A stretch of 64,000 nt of DNA from positions 28,371,351-28,435,350 of the forward strand of contig OY755047.1 of the NCBI GenBank assembly GCA_963576565.1. The letters are read 5' to 3'. Positions within the stretch are counted from its first letter, which is position 1; every line of letters begins with the position of its first letter. A model generated the notes under the pieces. The model was not told the DNA's origin and searched no databases. It saw only the letters and a program-made list of their open reading frames with translations. Made by a program: the position numbers and the translations under genes. Shown here piece after piece: positions 45,390 to 56,732 of the stretch. The stretch comes from Aspidapion aeneum. Its lineage: Eukaryota; Arthropoda; Insecta; Coleoptera; Brentidae.

Positions 45390-46375
45390 AGCTGACCTCC
45401 GTGAGTCATAGATCTACATAGAGTTAACCACTCCTCCAAGTTTCATGGACTAATAATAAAGTACTAAAGAAGTTACGAAATTTCAAAAAACGTCGAAATT
45501 GCCACTCACTCATGTATAGATAATCAAAATTGTACTGTCTACTGTACTGCAGACATGCTACAAAGCTAAAATTTGGCAGACTGATAGAAATTATGAACAA
45601 ACCCTTGGAAACAATCAAAAAACCCCAAAAGTCTAATTTAATGCCCTCCCCTATACATATAAAGTTATATAAAACTAACACTGCGCACTTCCAGGAGTGC
45701 TAGAGAACTGAGCTTTGGCAGACTGTAAGGAACTATGATAAAACTATAGGAAAACATTTAAAAACCCCAAAATTTTAATTTGATTTCCTCCCCTATAAAT
45801 GTAAAGTTATGTAAAAGTTACATTGCCCACTTCCAGAAACGCTAGAGAGCTGAGCTTTGGAAGGCTGATGGAACTATGATAAAACCATGGGAAAAAATAA
45901 AAAAAACCTCAAAATTTTAAATAAGGCATTGCAAAAGTTTTGAACAATATTCCGCATATTTTACTATTTTAAAACTTAAATATTATCCAAATCCTTTAAA
46001 AAAGGAGTAAAATCATAACAAAAACATTTTATGTAAAAAAAGCCAAGTACGCGAAAATGAAATTCCGTAAAATGAATTGAGATAAAAGTAAACCCAAGTT
46101 CTCCAATATAAATTTTAAAATGAAACCTTCTTACTAGTTTGGAAATATTTTTCTAAACTTGGCTATTACGGCTGCAAATGACTCTTAGGCACAGTGCTAA
46201 ATTGAACAAAGAAGTTTGGCTGTAATAGGAAAGTTTAAAAAACATTTCCAAACACGTAAGAATCTTTTTGAAACTTGTATAAGAGAACTTGGCTTTACGT
46301 TTATCTCAATTCTTTTTACGGAATATCATTTTATTATAATATTCATTTACATGAAATGTTTTTGTTATGATATTA
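45390..46375. repeat. Dispersed repeat A with embedded TIR element
   Basis: 45390-46000 (AAGTTTCATGGACTAATAAT, CTCACTCATGTATAGATAAT and tandem units of about 125 bp with GTAAAGTTATGTAAAAGTTA) matches 48075-48450. From 46010 to 46375 a TIR element begins ATCATAACAAAAACATTTTA and ends with its inverse; the partner at 48535-48755 is truncated. The mariner lies between the two copies. No gene. Confidence 0.65.
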
Positions 46376-46840
46376 TTTATTGACAGAGCGGTTTCAGAAA
46401 TAACAAACTTTTGTTGGAAGACCCTATAATTTAAAAAGAAAATCACATTTGGTCATAGTAACAAACCCACGTATTTTATTATAAGAGATTGGTTTCCCAA
46501 ATGACCCTAATGTTGCACTTAATCTTAATTGCTCGCTGAGCCTGCAACCGTCGCCAAACAAAATTCCTAAGCCACTTTTCCGCCTAGAAAAAATTGTTTC
46601 AAGGTTTAAAACTGCAGTAACAGGCTTAGATTTGACCATTTCTTGTATTAGTTAAATGCTTCAAAGTTAATTAAAAGGAAATAAAAATTTCAAGTTATAA
46701 TTTGATTTAATTAGCTAGGAGTTTTTACGGTCGGATGACGTCGAAAAAGTTAGATACTCCTATCTTGGTAATGTGATTTAAGCGAAGGCAGATAAGCAAA
46801 CGACGAGATCAAATGCAGAATACGCAAAGATCAGCGAATA

Positions 46841-47743
46841 CGAGGGTGGATCAAATATAAACAAGCCTTTATTTATAAACAACACAAAATATAAATTTTT
46901 TCTACTTTTGTACACATCCCCCTTTCCTGTTAATACACTTTTCCCAACGGCTTGACAGTTTCTTAATCCAGTTTTCATAAAAGGAAGCTGTGCGGGTATC
47001 TAACTAGTTGCGCACGAATGCCTCCACCTCTTTATTGGTCTGAAATTGCTCGCCTCCCAGTGAATCTTTGAGTGGGCCAAACATATGAAAATCGCAAGGT
47101 GACAAACCTGGACTGTATGGAGGTTATTCCAGCACAGTCCAGTGCATTTTATTGATTTTGGCCTGTGTTAAAGTTGCCGTATGAGGTCTAGCGTTGTCAT
47201 GCAGGAGCAACACGTCTTGGATGGGGTGTGCTCTCCTCTTTTGGCGATAATCAAGCTTTACCTGGTCGAGTAAGTTGCGCGTTTATTGTTATTCGCTCGT
47301 GCAAAAAATCGACAAACAAAACTCTTCTCCAGTCTCAGAAAACGGTCGCTAAAACTTTGCCTGCAGAAATGATGATACGCGGACGATGTGGTTGACTCAC
47401 GTTGTCGACATGCTCACGGCCGTCGTTAATTTCTTTACATCAAGCTTTTACAGGTACCCACGAAAGCGTTTTATTTCCGAACTGTGCTCGCAATCTGCGT
47501 CGAATTTCAGCAGGTTTCACGTTTTCGCGTGTAAGAAATTTAATGATTATTCTTTGCGCAACACTGCTGTGTACCTTCGTCTCGCTCATTGCGACTTCTT
47601 CTGGCCAAATGAGCATCGCGGCACTACCAGCCGCCTACATGCTGCTGAACATCCCTACTCCAAAATTATAACGGCCACGTTCATTTTGAATTACTTTTCT
47701 GTTAGTAAGATTAAAAGGCTTGTTTATATTTGATCCACCCTCG
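46841..47743 (-). mobile_element. Dead mariner (DD34D) element, 903 bp
   Basis: Terminal repeats CGAGGGTGGATCAAATATAA with ACAAGCCTT at the left and the exact inverse at the right; TA on both sides (46839-46840 and 47744-47745). The minus strand encodes transposase pieces: VLATVFWDWRRVLFVDFL (first Asp region), LLLHDNARPHTATLTQAKIN, PPYSPGLSPCDFHMFGPLKD, ENWIKKLSSRWEKCI. The distance from HDN to PCD is 34 residues, the mariner spacing. Two or more in-frame stops and frameshifts, and a length below the usual 1.3 kb with the N-terminal region largely missing, show it is inactive. Inserted in a serpin intron, same strand. Confidence 0.92.
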
Positions 47744-47796
47744 TATTTAAACAAGTCAACCCCTGAGGCAAACACCCTTAAGTCCTAATACGTAGA

Positions 47797-47965
47797 TATC
47801 TTGGGTTATAGGGATAGAATAAAGTAAACACTTTGTTTTCTTGCAACGTTTCGTGGGCAAATTTCCACTTTTTCAAGCCTTAATTTGAAAAAGTGGGAAT
47901 TTGCCCACGAAAAGTTGCCAGAAAACAACATTATCCTATCCCTATAATTCAAGATATCTGGGGGC
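47797..47965. repeat. Palindrome, arms of about 80 bp
   Basis: TTTCGTGGGCAAATTTCCAC then TTTTTCAAG, spacer, and the inverse AAAAAGTGGGAATTTGCCCA with CGAAAAGTTG; outward GGGATAGAATAAAGTAAACA pairs loosely with ACAACATTATCCTATCCCTA. A compact hairpin; no coding. Confidence 0.75.
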
Positions 47966-48074
47966 ACGGCAGTATCCCGCCAAGTTCGCGGAATCTGCTT
48001 TTCTTGAAACATTTAAGCCCATATTTGACCTGTCTAAAATTCTACTTCGGAATTAGTTACGTAATTCAAACTTT

Positions 48075-48755
48075 GCACAGTCGTAGATCTTCATAGAGTA
48101 AACAACTTCTACAAGTTTCATAGACTTACATAAAGTAGTAAAGTGGTTACCAAATTGTAAAAAACGTCAAAATTGCCAATCGCTCACTCACTCATGTATA
48201 GATCATCAAAATTCTACTGTACTTCCAAACCCTATAAATGTAAAGTTATGTAAAGGTAACATTGCCTACTTCCAGGAACGCTAGAAAGCTGAGCTTTAGA
48301 AGGTAAATAGGAACTATGATAAAACTATAAAAAAATTAAAAAACCCCAAAATTTTAATTTGATTCCCTCCCCAATAAATGTAAAGTTATGTTAAAGTAAC
48401 ATTGCCCCACAATCATAGGAAAAAACCTCAAAATTTTTAATAAGGGATTGCTAAAGTTTTAATCAATATTTCACTATTTTACTACTTTAAAACTTAAATA
48501 TTATCCAAATCCTTTAAAGAAGGAGTGAAATCATAACAAAAACATTTCATGTAAAAAAAGCCAAGTACGCGAAAATGGTATTCCTTAAAAAGAATTGAGA
48601 TAAAATTAAAGCCAAGTTCTCTAATACAAATTTCAAAATGAAACGTTCGTACTAGTTTGGAAATGTTTTTCTAAACTTGGCTATTACGGCTGCAAATGAA
48701 TCTTAGGCACAGTGCTAAATTGAACATAAAGAAGTTTGGCTGTAAAAAATTTCCA
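48075..48755. repeat. Dispersed repeat A, second copy
   Basis: Shares AAGTTTCATAGACTTACATA, CTCACTCATGTATAGATCAT, GTAAAGTTATGTAAAGGTAA and GCCAAGTACGCGAAAATGGT with 45390-46230, with indels. It ends abruptly after AAGAAGTTTGGCTGTAAAA, truncating the embedded TIR element. Confidence 0.65.
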
Positions 48756-49012
48756 TTCCATAACATATATACATATCTAAAAAATGACCCTGTGGCTGTG
48801 CATTAGGTGTACACCTAAATTAACATTTTCATAGCAGGTACGAGCTACAATTATCTAAGTCAATCACTCGTAAATTTTTCGGATTTACAGCCGGTTGCTC
48901 CACTTTTAAAAAATTAAGTAATCTCATATAATACGCATAATAATGTAAGAAATTATTTAAAATTACCGCTTGTTATCTTGCGCGTTGGCAGTTGATATAT
49001 CAATTGCAATAT

Positions 49013-49182
49013 GGGCGCACCCAGGAAGGGGACTTAGGTTCCCCCAATCCTGAGATTTTTTTAGATATTTTCAACATATTTCATGGATAAAAAGACAAAA
49101 TAGCATAAAATACAACAACATGAGGTCTCCCCCCCCAGAGCCCTCAGGTTCCCCTCAAGACATATTTCTGGGTGCGCTACTG
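49013..49182. mobile_element. G/C-run MITE, second copy (170 bp)
   Basis: Same family as 11182-11350: GGGCGCACCCAGGAA at the left, CTGGGTGCGCTACTG at the right, with TTTCATGGATAAAAAGACAA inside. ATTGCAATAT flanks both sides (49003-49012 and 49183-49192), a target duplication of 8-10 bp. Confidence 0.78.
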
Positions 49183-49554
49183 ATTGCAATATAAGTTTGT
49201 TTGTTTTGATTTGTTATTAGGCATATTTACTAATAAGAATTCTAGGCTTTCCTTTCGTTCGTAGCTCCATATTAATTCAATTCAATTCAAATAATAAATT
49301 AATATCAAGAAAAAAAATTCTGTTGATAATCCAGGCTTAATCTAGTATTAAAACTACATAATGCTAAGAAATAACTTAGCTAATAGCCCTTTTAGTCCAG
49401 TCATTATAGAATTTTAGCTTTCAAAAGGTGGTGTAGTCGCGATTTTGACATATGTTGTTGACATTGGAGTCCTAAAAATAAATTTGAGTTTTCGACCTTA
49501 GGGGGGAACCGAACCCCCCGCCATCTTGGATTTAGTTTGCAAAAAAAGCGGTTT

Positions 49555-50555
49555 TTTAAAATTACTTGGTTACTGTACGTTTTAGAATAAACTGTTTTAA
49601 AGAAAAGTTCAAGACAATAAGATTTCCTACAAAAAAACGTTGCACGTTTTTTTGTCAGACGAATGGTTTTTGAGTTATGACGCTAAACATTTTGACAATT
49701 TTTTTTTAGTGGCCTTTAACTTTGAAACTGATTATTTTTGAGAAAATCTGTAATAACATGAAATAAAGAAGAACTAGCAGTCTATAAAATGAGACATTAC
49801 TGAGTTCTCTGGTTGGTGCCCTTGCTGAGATACGAACCCTGAAGTGTTAGCAGTACACCCGCTTCCTATACATATATTTCTATAGTATATGCAAAATAAG
49901 CCGAAACTATTCAGTTTTATGTCGATTTCTCAAAAGGTAAGCATTTTACAGAAAGTGTGTAATTAACTTTATTGTAGAAAATTAAATTTTCTTTTAAACG
50001 ATGTATTACCTAAGTGGGCCAAGTCCACGGTTAGCACTTAATTGGCATCCATAAATTGGGGTTACTTTTTAGGATCACGAAAAAGAATCATGTTTTTTAA
50101 GGTTTTATTCAGTTTTCAAAAACACTGAGCATTTTGGGGAAAAATGTTGAAATAACTTTTTCAGAGAAAATAAAATGTTGTGTTAAAGCTATTATTGACA
50201 CTCCAGGGGCGTGCGAATATTAAGGTTACTTTTTTCTAATAAATTTTTTGAAAATTTTTTATTTGTTTTATTTAATTTTCTTAAAAACTAAGCTTTCTGA
50301 AAATAAAATTATCTTTAAAATGATATGTATGTAGTGAATTTTTGTTAAGGGGGAACATTTAAAGAATAGATGCAGATTTTCTCAAAAATAAGCAATTTCG
50401 AAGTTAATGGCCACTAAATTGGTCAAAATCCGAAACAATTTATCTGATAAAAAAAACGTACAATAGCGTTTTTGTCGAAAATTTTATTGTTTTCAACTTT
50501 CGTCTAAAACTTTTTTACTTATAGTAAATTCGGAGATTCGTAGGCAAAAAGCTGG
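49555..50555. mobile_element. Foldback element, about 1 kb
   Basis: GTTTTAGAATAAACTGTTTT ... ACAATAAG, GTGGCCTTTAACTTTGAAAC and TTATTTTTGAGAAAATCTGT on the left recur inverted at 50360-50530. The centre holds a tRNA-like patch (49805-49872) and AT-rich DNA. No coding capacity recognised. Confidence 0.65.
49805..49872 (-). ncRNA. tRNA-like remnant
   Basis: The minus strand reads GCGGGTGTACTGCTAACACT then TCAGGGTTCGTATCTCAGCA and AGGGCACCA, resembling the 3' two thirds of a tRNA with B box GGTTCGTATCTC and a CCA-like end. The 5' half is not recognisable. Probably a SINE head or decayed tRNA pseudogene. Confidence 0.35.
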
Positions 50556-50559
50556 TTTT

Positions 50560-51394
50560 TAGCTAAGATTCCATGTTGGGTACTCACGGCCGTAATGCAT
50601 TGAAAAACGCATATAAGGAATGCTTTTTTGATTCTCACAAAGTAAATTTTTTTATGATACGTACTGTTTTATCTAAAGTAAACAATGCGGCGAAAATTTG
50701 TTGCAAATACAAGAGACCCCAGTGTGGGGTCTTACGGCCTCAACTGAAAATATTGGTGTGTCCCCACGCTGGGTACACATGGCAGTTAACGTGTTAATGA
50801 CTGGCCTATTTATAATCTTCTATGCACTTAGTTTAGTTTTATTATTTTTAATGGAATCGCGTCAATCAAATCAGATTTATTTGCTAAAAAAAATACTTAA
50901 AACCTTTTTGCTCCTTATAGTGGTGTGTAGGTATTATAAATTGCGACTAATTGAAACAATAAAATGAAGGAAATAAAAAACAAAAAGTATTAAACCTCAA
51001 AAAAAAATATTTTAAAAATATGATAAGTAAACGATGAGTCTATGGCTTCTAAGACAATCAAATCAAAAAGTATAAAACCTCAAAGAAAAAAAATATCTTA
51101 GAAATATAATAAGTAAACGATGAGTCTATGTCTTCTAAGACAATCACAATAAATATAAATATTTTAAAATTAGAAATAAAAAAAGTACGGCCTTTTAGTT
51201 GCTACGTGATTACGTGGTTTTAATACCACATCAATGGACGAAACTTGTCATAGATGGCGCTTCGGCGTCTCAGACAAGACGATGCCAGTGTGCTTAAACT
51301 TTCGAGTGCTCGAGCCAGTCCGCTAGATGGCGTTTACTCGCATTGCACCGACGCGAGTATTTCATATGTAGGAGTTGGTTTTGGTTAAAATTGG
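50560..51394. other. Serpin intron, local direct repeat
   Basis: GATGAGTCTATGGCTTCTAA preceded by AAACCTCAAA occurs twice (50993-51057 and 51075-51140), a tandem duplication of about 82 bp. The GC-richer stretch 51230-51360 (TAGATGGCGCTTCGGCGTCT, TCGCATTGCACCGACGCGAG) looks different from its surroundings but I could not assign it. Confidence 0.4.
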
Positions 51395-51399
51395 CTTAC

Positions 51400-51449
51400 C
51401 TGGGTTTGCTGTTCTCTACTGATGACGTGAAACACACAGAAACGTACGT
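51400..51449 (-). CDS. Candidate serpin shared exon 2
   Basis: Between acceptor ctctag (51450-51455) and a consensus donor CAG-gtaag (51395-51399). With the split codon from exon 1 it reads DVRFCVFHVISREQQTQ and ends in phase 0, as shared exon 3 (EILKDF) requires. This is the only good CAG-gtaag donor I noticed between the start exon and 42542, and adding it gives a protein of about 376 residues, normal for a serpin. Against it, the helix A consensus (Phe...Leu-Tyr) is not clearly present. It could instead be a non-coding alternative first exon. Confidence 0.45.
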
Positions 51450-51455
51450 CTAGAG

Positions 51456-52315
51456 ATGCAACCTTGTGTAAGTAGGAAAACAACCAAAATAAACTTTTCC
51501 CTCTCCTTCTGACACTCGCAAGTTAGGCACACATACCTTTGTGTGAAGTATAAAATTCGTTTTGATATAAAAAAAGAACATATTATAACAAACAAACAAA
51601 AAAAGAAAATATAATAAAACATAAAACAAATTTTCTAAAATGAATCAAAAATAAGTACTTAAGTTAGCCGTTTAAATAAACAATTAAATAAATATGACGG
51701 TAAAAATTCGGTTTGATATTAAATTACTATTAAAAAATCACCATGCTATTAAAAAATCACATAATTTAAGCTAAAGCTAAACAAATCAACAAAATAAAAT
51801 AAAAATAACAGTAACCAACCGATTTGAAGAAACCGGGCGGACGATTTGAAGAAACATGCGGACACTTGATGGATGAACACGGCGACAGACAGAAAAGAGT
51901 TAAAGATATTGGGGGATATCGAAGAAGGCTAAATAGATAAATTGATAGACAGCTTTGAAACCCTGAACAGAAGCGTTGATAAGTTTGATCTATTTTGAGG
52001 GGATTCTTAGCTAACTTCTGCATCATTCTCTCCTGATTTACGCTATCAACAGCCTGCTTAAACTCTACATGCAGTATTCCTATAAGCTCCTTTAAAAAGG
52101 ACGAAACAGTTGACTATAAATTGATACCTATTTCAAAGTCACTGATCTACTTTACCATTTAAAATTGAACGTTGCATTTAAAGTCAAGTGAAATAAAAGC
52201 AAATAAAGAAGTATTCGAGGAAAACTTTTATATAAGAGATAGGTAATCTAAAAAAACCACATTCTCCGAATGTGGCAAATTTACATAGTTGAAAACAAAT
52301 TGACTTAGATTATCG
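51456..52315. other. Serpin intron, no feature recognised
   Basis: AT-rich; contains ATTAAAAAATCACCATGCTATTAAAAAATCAC, a short direct repeat near 51727 (given here only as location), and a stretch near 51830-52090 resembling LINE-type codons in no stable frame. No exon found. Confidence 0.35.
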
Positions 52316-54680
52316 TGCGTGCATAAAATTTTATTGATTCTGTTAAAAATAGGTCTAGCTACTAACATTTTTTATCCTTGACAACCTTTTTCAAAAGACA
52401 CTCCTAACTGTACAGGGTATATTTTTGCAATACCTGCATTTTGGAAAAGTTTTTGATTTTGATGCATGCAAATTTTATTGATTCTGTTAAAAGAGGTCTA
52501 GCTACTAACATTTTTTATCCTTGACAACCTTTTTCAAAAGACACACCTAACTGTACAGGGTATATTTTTGCAATATCTGCATTTTGGAAAAGTTTTTGAT
52601 TTTGATGCATGCAAATTTCATTGATTCTATTAAAAAGAGGTCTAGCTACTAACATCTTTTTATCCTTGACAACCTTTTTAAAAGATACTCCTAACTGTAC
52701 AGGGTAGATTTTGATTTTGATGCATGCACTTAACATTGCTTTGGATTATCGTGCGTACATAAAACCGAACCGAACCGAACTACTTAGATTTTTTAACCTT
52801 GACAACCTTTTTCAAAAGACACTCCTAGCTGTATAGGCTATTTTTTTGAAAATCCTGCATTTTGGAAAAGTTTTGATTTTGATGCATACAAATTTTATTG
52901 ATTCTGTTAAAAAGAGGTCTAGCTACTAAAATTTTTTATATTTGACAACCTTTTTCAAAATCCTGTATTTTGGAAAAGATTTTGATTTTGATGCATGCAT
53001 TTAAAATTGCTTTGGATTATCGTGCGTACATAAAATTTTATTGATTCTGTTAAAAAGAGGTCTAACTTCTTAGATTTTTTAACCTTGACAACCTCTTTCA
53101 AAAGACACTCCTAGCTGTATCGGGTATTTTTTTGAAAATCCTGCATTTTGGAAAAGTTTTTGATTTTGATGCATGCAAATTTCATTGATTCTGTTAAAAA
53201 GAGGTCTAGCTACTAATATGTTTTATCTTTGACAACCTTTTACAAAAGACACTCCTAACTGTACAGGATATGTTTTTGAAAATCCTGTATTTTGGAAAAG
53301 ATTGTGATTTTGATGCATGCACTTAAAATTGCTTTGGATTATCGTGCGTGCATACAATTTTATTGATTCTGTTAAAAAGAGGTCTAACTACTTAGATTTT
53401 CTAACCTTGACAACCTTTTTCAAAAGACACTCCTAGCGGTATAGGGTATTTTTTTGAAAATCCTGCATTTTGGAAAAGTTTTTGATTTTGATGCATGCAA
53501 ATTTTATTGATTCTGATAAAAAGAGGTCTAACTACTAACAAACGTGGAATTTCGTACCCGTGAATTTAAAAATCAAACAAGTTTCGTGGCTAATCGGGCA
53601 AAAAGAAGTTTTTGTTTCCCTCATATTTTTCTGTTGATCCGGCCTGAAAGACAAAGAGCTGTCATAGGTCACGGACTATAGTTGTTTTCTTTAATTTGCA
53701 TTCGATCTTTTCATTGATCGATATTGTATAGCAGTGTTTCGCCTGCTTTTGTTTTTTGTTTCTCTCGTATCTCAGTAGATGGCGTTTCTTGCGATAGTTT
53801 TCTCACTATTTACATTTGATTAGAGACAAAACCGTCTAATTAACTTCGCAAGATTTGTCACATTGACCAGCAGTGTTCTGAGGAGTCCCATAAGGACGAA
53901 ACAGTTAACTGTCAACACTTATTAGGTGTCCATTAGATCTTGGACCCCCGTGAGGTTAAGCTTTCAGGCTACCCACGGAAAAATATGAGGGAAACAAAAA
54001 CTTCTTTTTGCCCGATTAGCCACGAAACTTGTTTGATTTCTAGCTACTAACATTTTTTATCTTTGACAACCTTTTTTAAAAGACACTCCTAACTGTACAG
54101 GGCATTCTTTTGAAAATCCTGCATTTTGGAAAAGTTTTTGATTTTGATGCATGCAAATTTTATTGATTCTGTTAAAAGAGGTCTAGCTACTCACATTTTT
54201 TATCCTTGACAACCTTTTTCAAAAGACACTCCTAACTATACAGGACATGCTTTTGAAAATCCTGCATTTTGGAAAAGTTTTTGATTTTGATGCCTGAAAA
54301 TTTTATTGATTCTGTTAAAAAGAGGTCTAGCTACTAACATTTTTTATCTTTGACAACCTTTTTCAAAAGACACTCCTAACTGTACAGGGTATGTTTTTGA
54401 AAATCCTGTATTTTGGAAAACATTTTGATTTTGATGCATGCATTTAAAATTGCTTTGGATTATCGTGCATACATAAAATTTTATTGATTCTGTTGAAAAG
54501 AGGTCTAACTACTTAGATTTTTTAACCTTGAAAACCTTTTTCAAAAGACTCCTGCCTGTACAGGGTACTGTTTTTGAAAATCCTGCATTTTTGAAAAATG
54601 TTTGATTTGGATGCATGCGATTAAAAATGCTTTGGATTATCGTGCGTGCATAAAATGTCATTGATTCTGTTGTGAAAAAT
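52316..54680. repeat. Satellite array, unit about 145 bp (some about 185)
   Basis: About a dozen units built from TTTATTGATTCTGTTAAAAA, GAGGTCTAGCTACTAACA, TATCCTTGACAACCTTTTTC, AAAAGACACTCCTAACTGTA and CATTTTGGAAAAGTTTTTGA. Longer units add GCTTTGGATTATCGTGCGTG. Interrupted by a foldback element at 53537-54039. The array lies in serpin intron 1 and ends about 220 bp from the start exon. Frames across it are artefacts. Confidence 0.9.
53537..54039. mobile_element. Foldback element inserted in the satellite
   Basis: AACAAACGTGGAATTTCGTA, GTTTCGTGGCTAATCGGGCA at the left and the inverse TGCCCGATTAGCCACGAAAC at the right, with the same interior (GATCTTTTCATTGATCGATA, GACAAAACCGTCTAATTAAC) as the 25267-27000 duplication but lacking about 200 bp. 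It interrupts a satellite unit at the word CTAACTAC/CTAGCTAC. Confidence 0.82.
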
Positions 54681-54902
54681 GAAATTTTTTCATAGTGTTC
54701 TAACAATGTACAGCTGATTAAAAAAAAACTTGAAAAACTCTTTAAATTAATTTTTTCTTTTAATTTTGTATATTTTATCTTGTTTAAATAAATCCTGTAT
54801 TATTTTCAGAATTTTTTAAAACGTGGAGATGATTATAAATTTGACATATTGTTCGTTACTACACTATCATAACCAATATCAATTAGGCTAATTGCATCTT
54901 AC

Positions 54903-54921
54903 CTTGGTTAGTGTCGGACAT
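54903..54921 (-). CDS. Serpin start exon (MSDTNQ)
   Basis: ATG at 54921-54919 on the minus strand followed by TCC GAC ACT AAC CAA G and donor gtaag (54898-54902), giving MSDTNQ and phase 1. No hydrophobic signal peptide follows in any continuation, so this form is predicted to be intracellular, as in insect SRPN10-like serpins beginning MS(D/E)T. The call rests on the start, donor, phase and position; the exon is only 19 bp. The sequence just upstream of the ATG is duplicated at 55886-55990. Confidence 0.62.
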
Positions 54922-55885
54922 TTATAAATCTGAGGTTACTGTATTCTTAATAGGTTTTTAGAATATTGGTAAACAAACTAATAAAACTAAAACAACGCAA
55001 TATAGAGGGTGTCCCAAAAGTATTCGTTTTTTATTAGTTTTTTATATTTATTAAACATACTGTGTGAACTATTGTGCAGGGTATTCAGTAAGACTAATTA
55101 AAAAAATTAATAATAATTTAAAGATCTACAAAACTTAAGGTTTAATATAGACATCTCAGAGTTAACTTTAACTATAAGTCTTAATTTTGTTTTATTTAAG
55201 CATTCTTTGATTTATTTATCATAGTCTTTTAAATAGTCTAGGAGCTTAATCACTTCCACGCACTCATGTTCTGACTGGGCCCCCATAATTTATCATAAAG
55301 GACAAATAAAAAATTCATCAATCAAATCATAAAGGAAAATGGTATAACAGTTCTATGTTGAAAACGGAATTATTTATAACCGGACATTCTCAAAACAAGA
55401 CAAGAGCAAAATTAAAGTTATGTATAATGTCTTTTATCAAAACCGGACAAAACCAAAAAGGAAAGAATCACACCAAGGGGTCGGGCCTAGCTTGTGACGT
55501 TCACCTAAAGAAGAGCGGTTCTTATATTGCTATGCAATTGAAGCGTCCTTTACTGCAATTTATTGACTGCCATGCCTAATGAAAACGCCGTATCTACATA
55601 GGGATTGCTATACCACATACGGCACTTTCTTACGCAAGGCCCTTCCTTAAAAAAGGTCAGGTGTTGGACCCTAGGTTAAGATTCATTTGCAATTAATTGA
55701 CCAAGGGGTTCGGTTCGGTTCGGTTCCGTTAACACCGATTTCGGCCTCTCAAAAGAAGGACAGGGGAGCTAATTAAAGGAAAAACAGACTTTTTTTTTGG
55801 GTTTAAAAACAACAATATTATTTGTTCCCGATTTAAATTTGCCGCTAAACTTTCATGAGACAGATTTATATGAGACTAGGACATT
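54917..55885. repeat. Duplicated unit containing the serpin 5' flank, copy 1
   Basis: GGACATTTATAAATCTGAGG, then TTAGAATATTGGTAAACAAA, ACGCAATATA, a GGGTGTCCCAAAAGT motif, and the downstream block CCGGACATTCTCAAAACAAG to GGACAGGGGAGCTAATTAAA are all repeated from 55886 to about 59130. Near 55705 it holds a GGTTC pentamer run. The duplication starts right at the serpin ATG. Confidence 0.75.
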
Positions 55886-56350
55886 TATAAATCTGAGGTT
55901 ACTGTATTCTTAATAGGTTTTTAGAATATTGGTAAACAAAATAATAAAACTAAAACAACGCAATATACAGGGTGTCCCAAAAGTCTTAGTTTTCATATTT
56001 ATCAAACACACTGTGTGAACTACTCCCAAGTAACATTTCTTTATTTATAGCAGAAGCTAAAAGGTTGCCAGCGCCTTTCCTTAAAACCATTAGTTTCAAT
56101 GTTTGGTCGCTAGCACGTTCCCATTACCCTTATATACCCGTTAGACCTCCTAAATGGGACTCCCCAATTGGTGGTGGCAACCTATGTATGAAACTCACTA
56201 TAAAACCATAAGAAATAAATTCCAGCTTCGCCCTCTAGCGGTTCCACCAGTATAGAACCTTTTAGAGCCTAAAGCTATTATGCCAGGTTCTAAAAGCAAC
56301 TCAGAAACGTCCTCTATCCTTTGTGTGCATTTTGTGTCCTATTATAGAAT

Positions 56351-56732
56351 CAGGTAGGTATTCGTGGGTAGAGGACAGACCAAAAAGAAACTAAGGTACC
56401 ATTGGCAACGTTTCGGATTTAATTAATCCTTTTTCAAGCCTCAGATAGAAATGTTTCTTGGGTCCATAAGCACAGCGAACAGGGGTGAGTGTTGATCGAA
56501 GAACATTTTACTTTAAAATTTTATAAACAAATGAATAATAATAACAATTCATTTGTTTATAAAATTTTAAAGTAAAATGTTCTTCGATCAACACTCACCC
56601 CTGTTCGCTGTACTTATGGACCCAAGAAACATTTCTATCTGAGGCTTGAAAAAGGATTAATTAAATCCGAAACGTTGCCAAAGGTACCTTAGTTTCTTTT
56701 TGGTCTGTCCTCTACCCACGAATACCTACCTG
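56351..56732. mobile_element. Near-perfect hairpin element, arms of about 184 bp
   Basis: CAGGTAGGTATTCGTGGGTA at the left and its inverse at the right; the arms match with only a few differences through GATCGAAGAACATTTTACTT and meet at a 12-bp A/T spacer near 56536-56547. Such high arm identity means a recent origin or ongoing arm conversion. Confidence 0.88.

Noticed and set aside
47386..47733. 115- and 89-codon plus-strand frames
   Set aside because: They lie antisense to the mariner transposase pieces, which explain the region.
52316..54680. CRISPR-like regular repeats
   Set aside because: Units are 145-185 bp and directly adjoining, without short repeats and unique spacers; this is a eukaryotic satellite.
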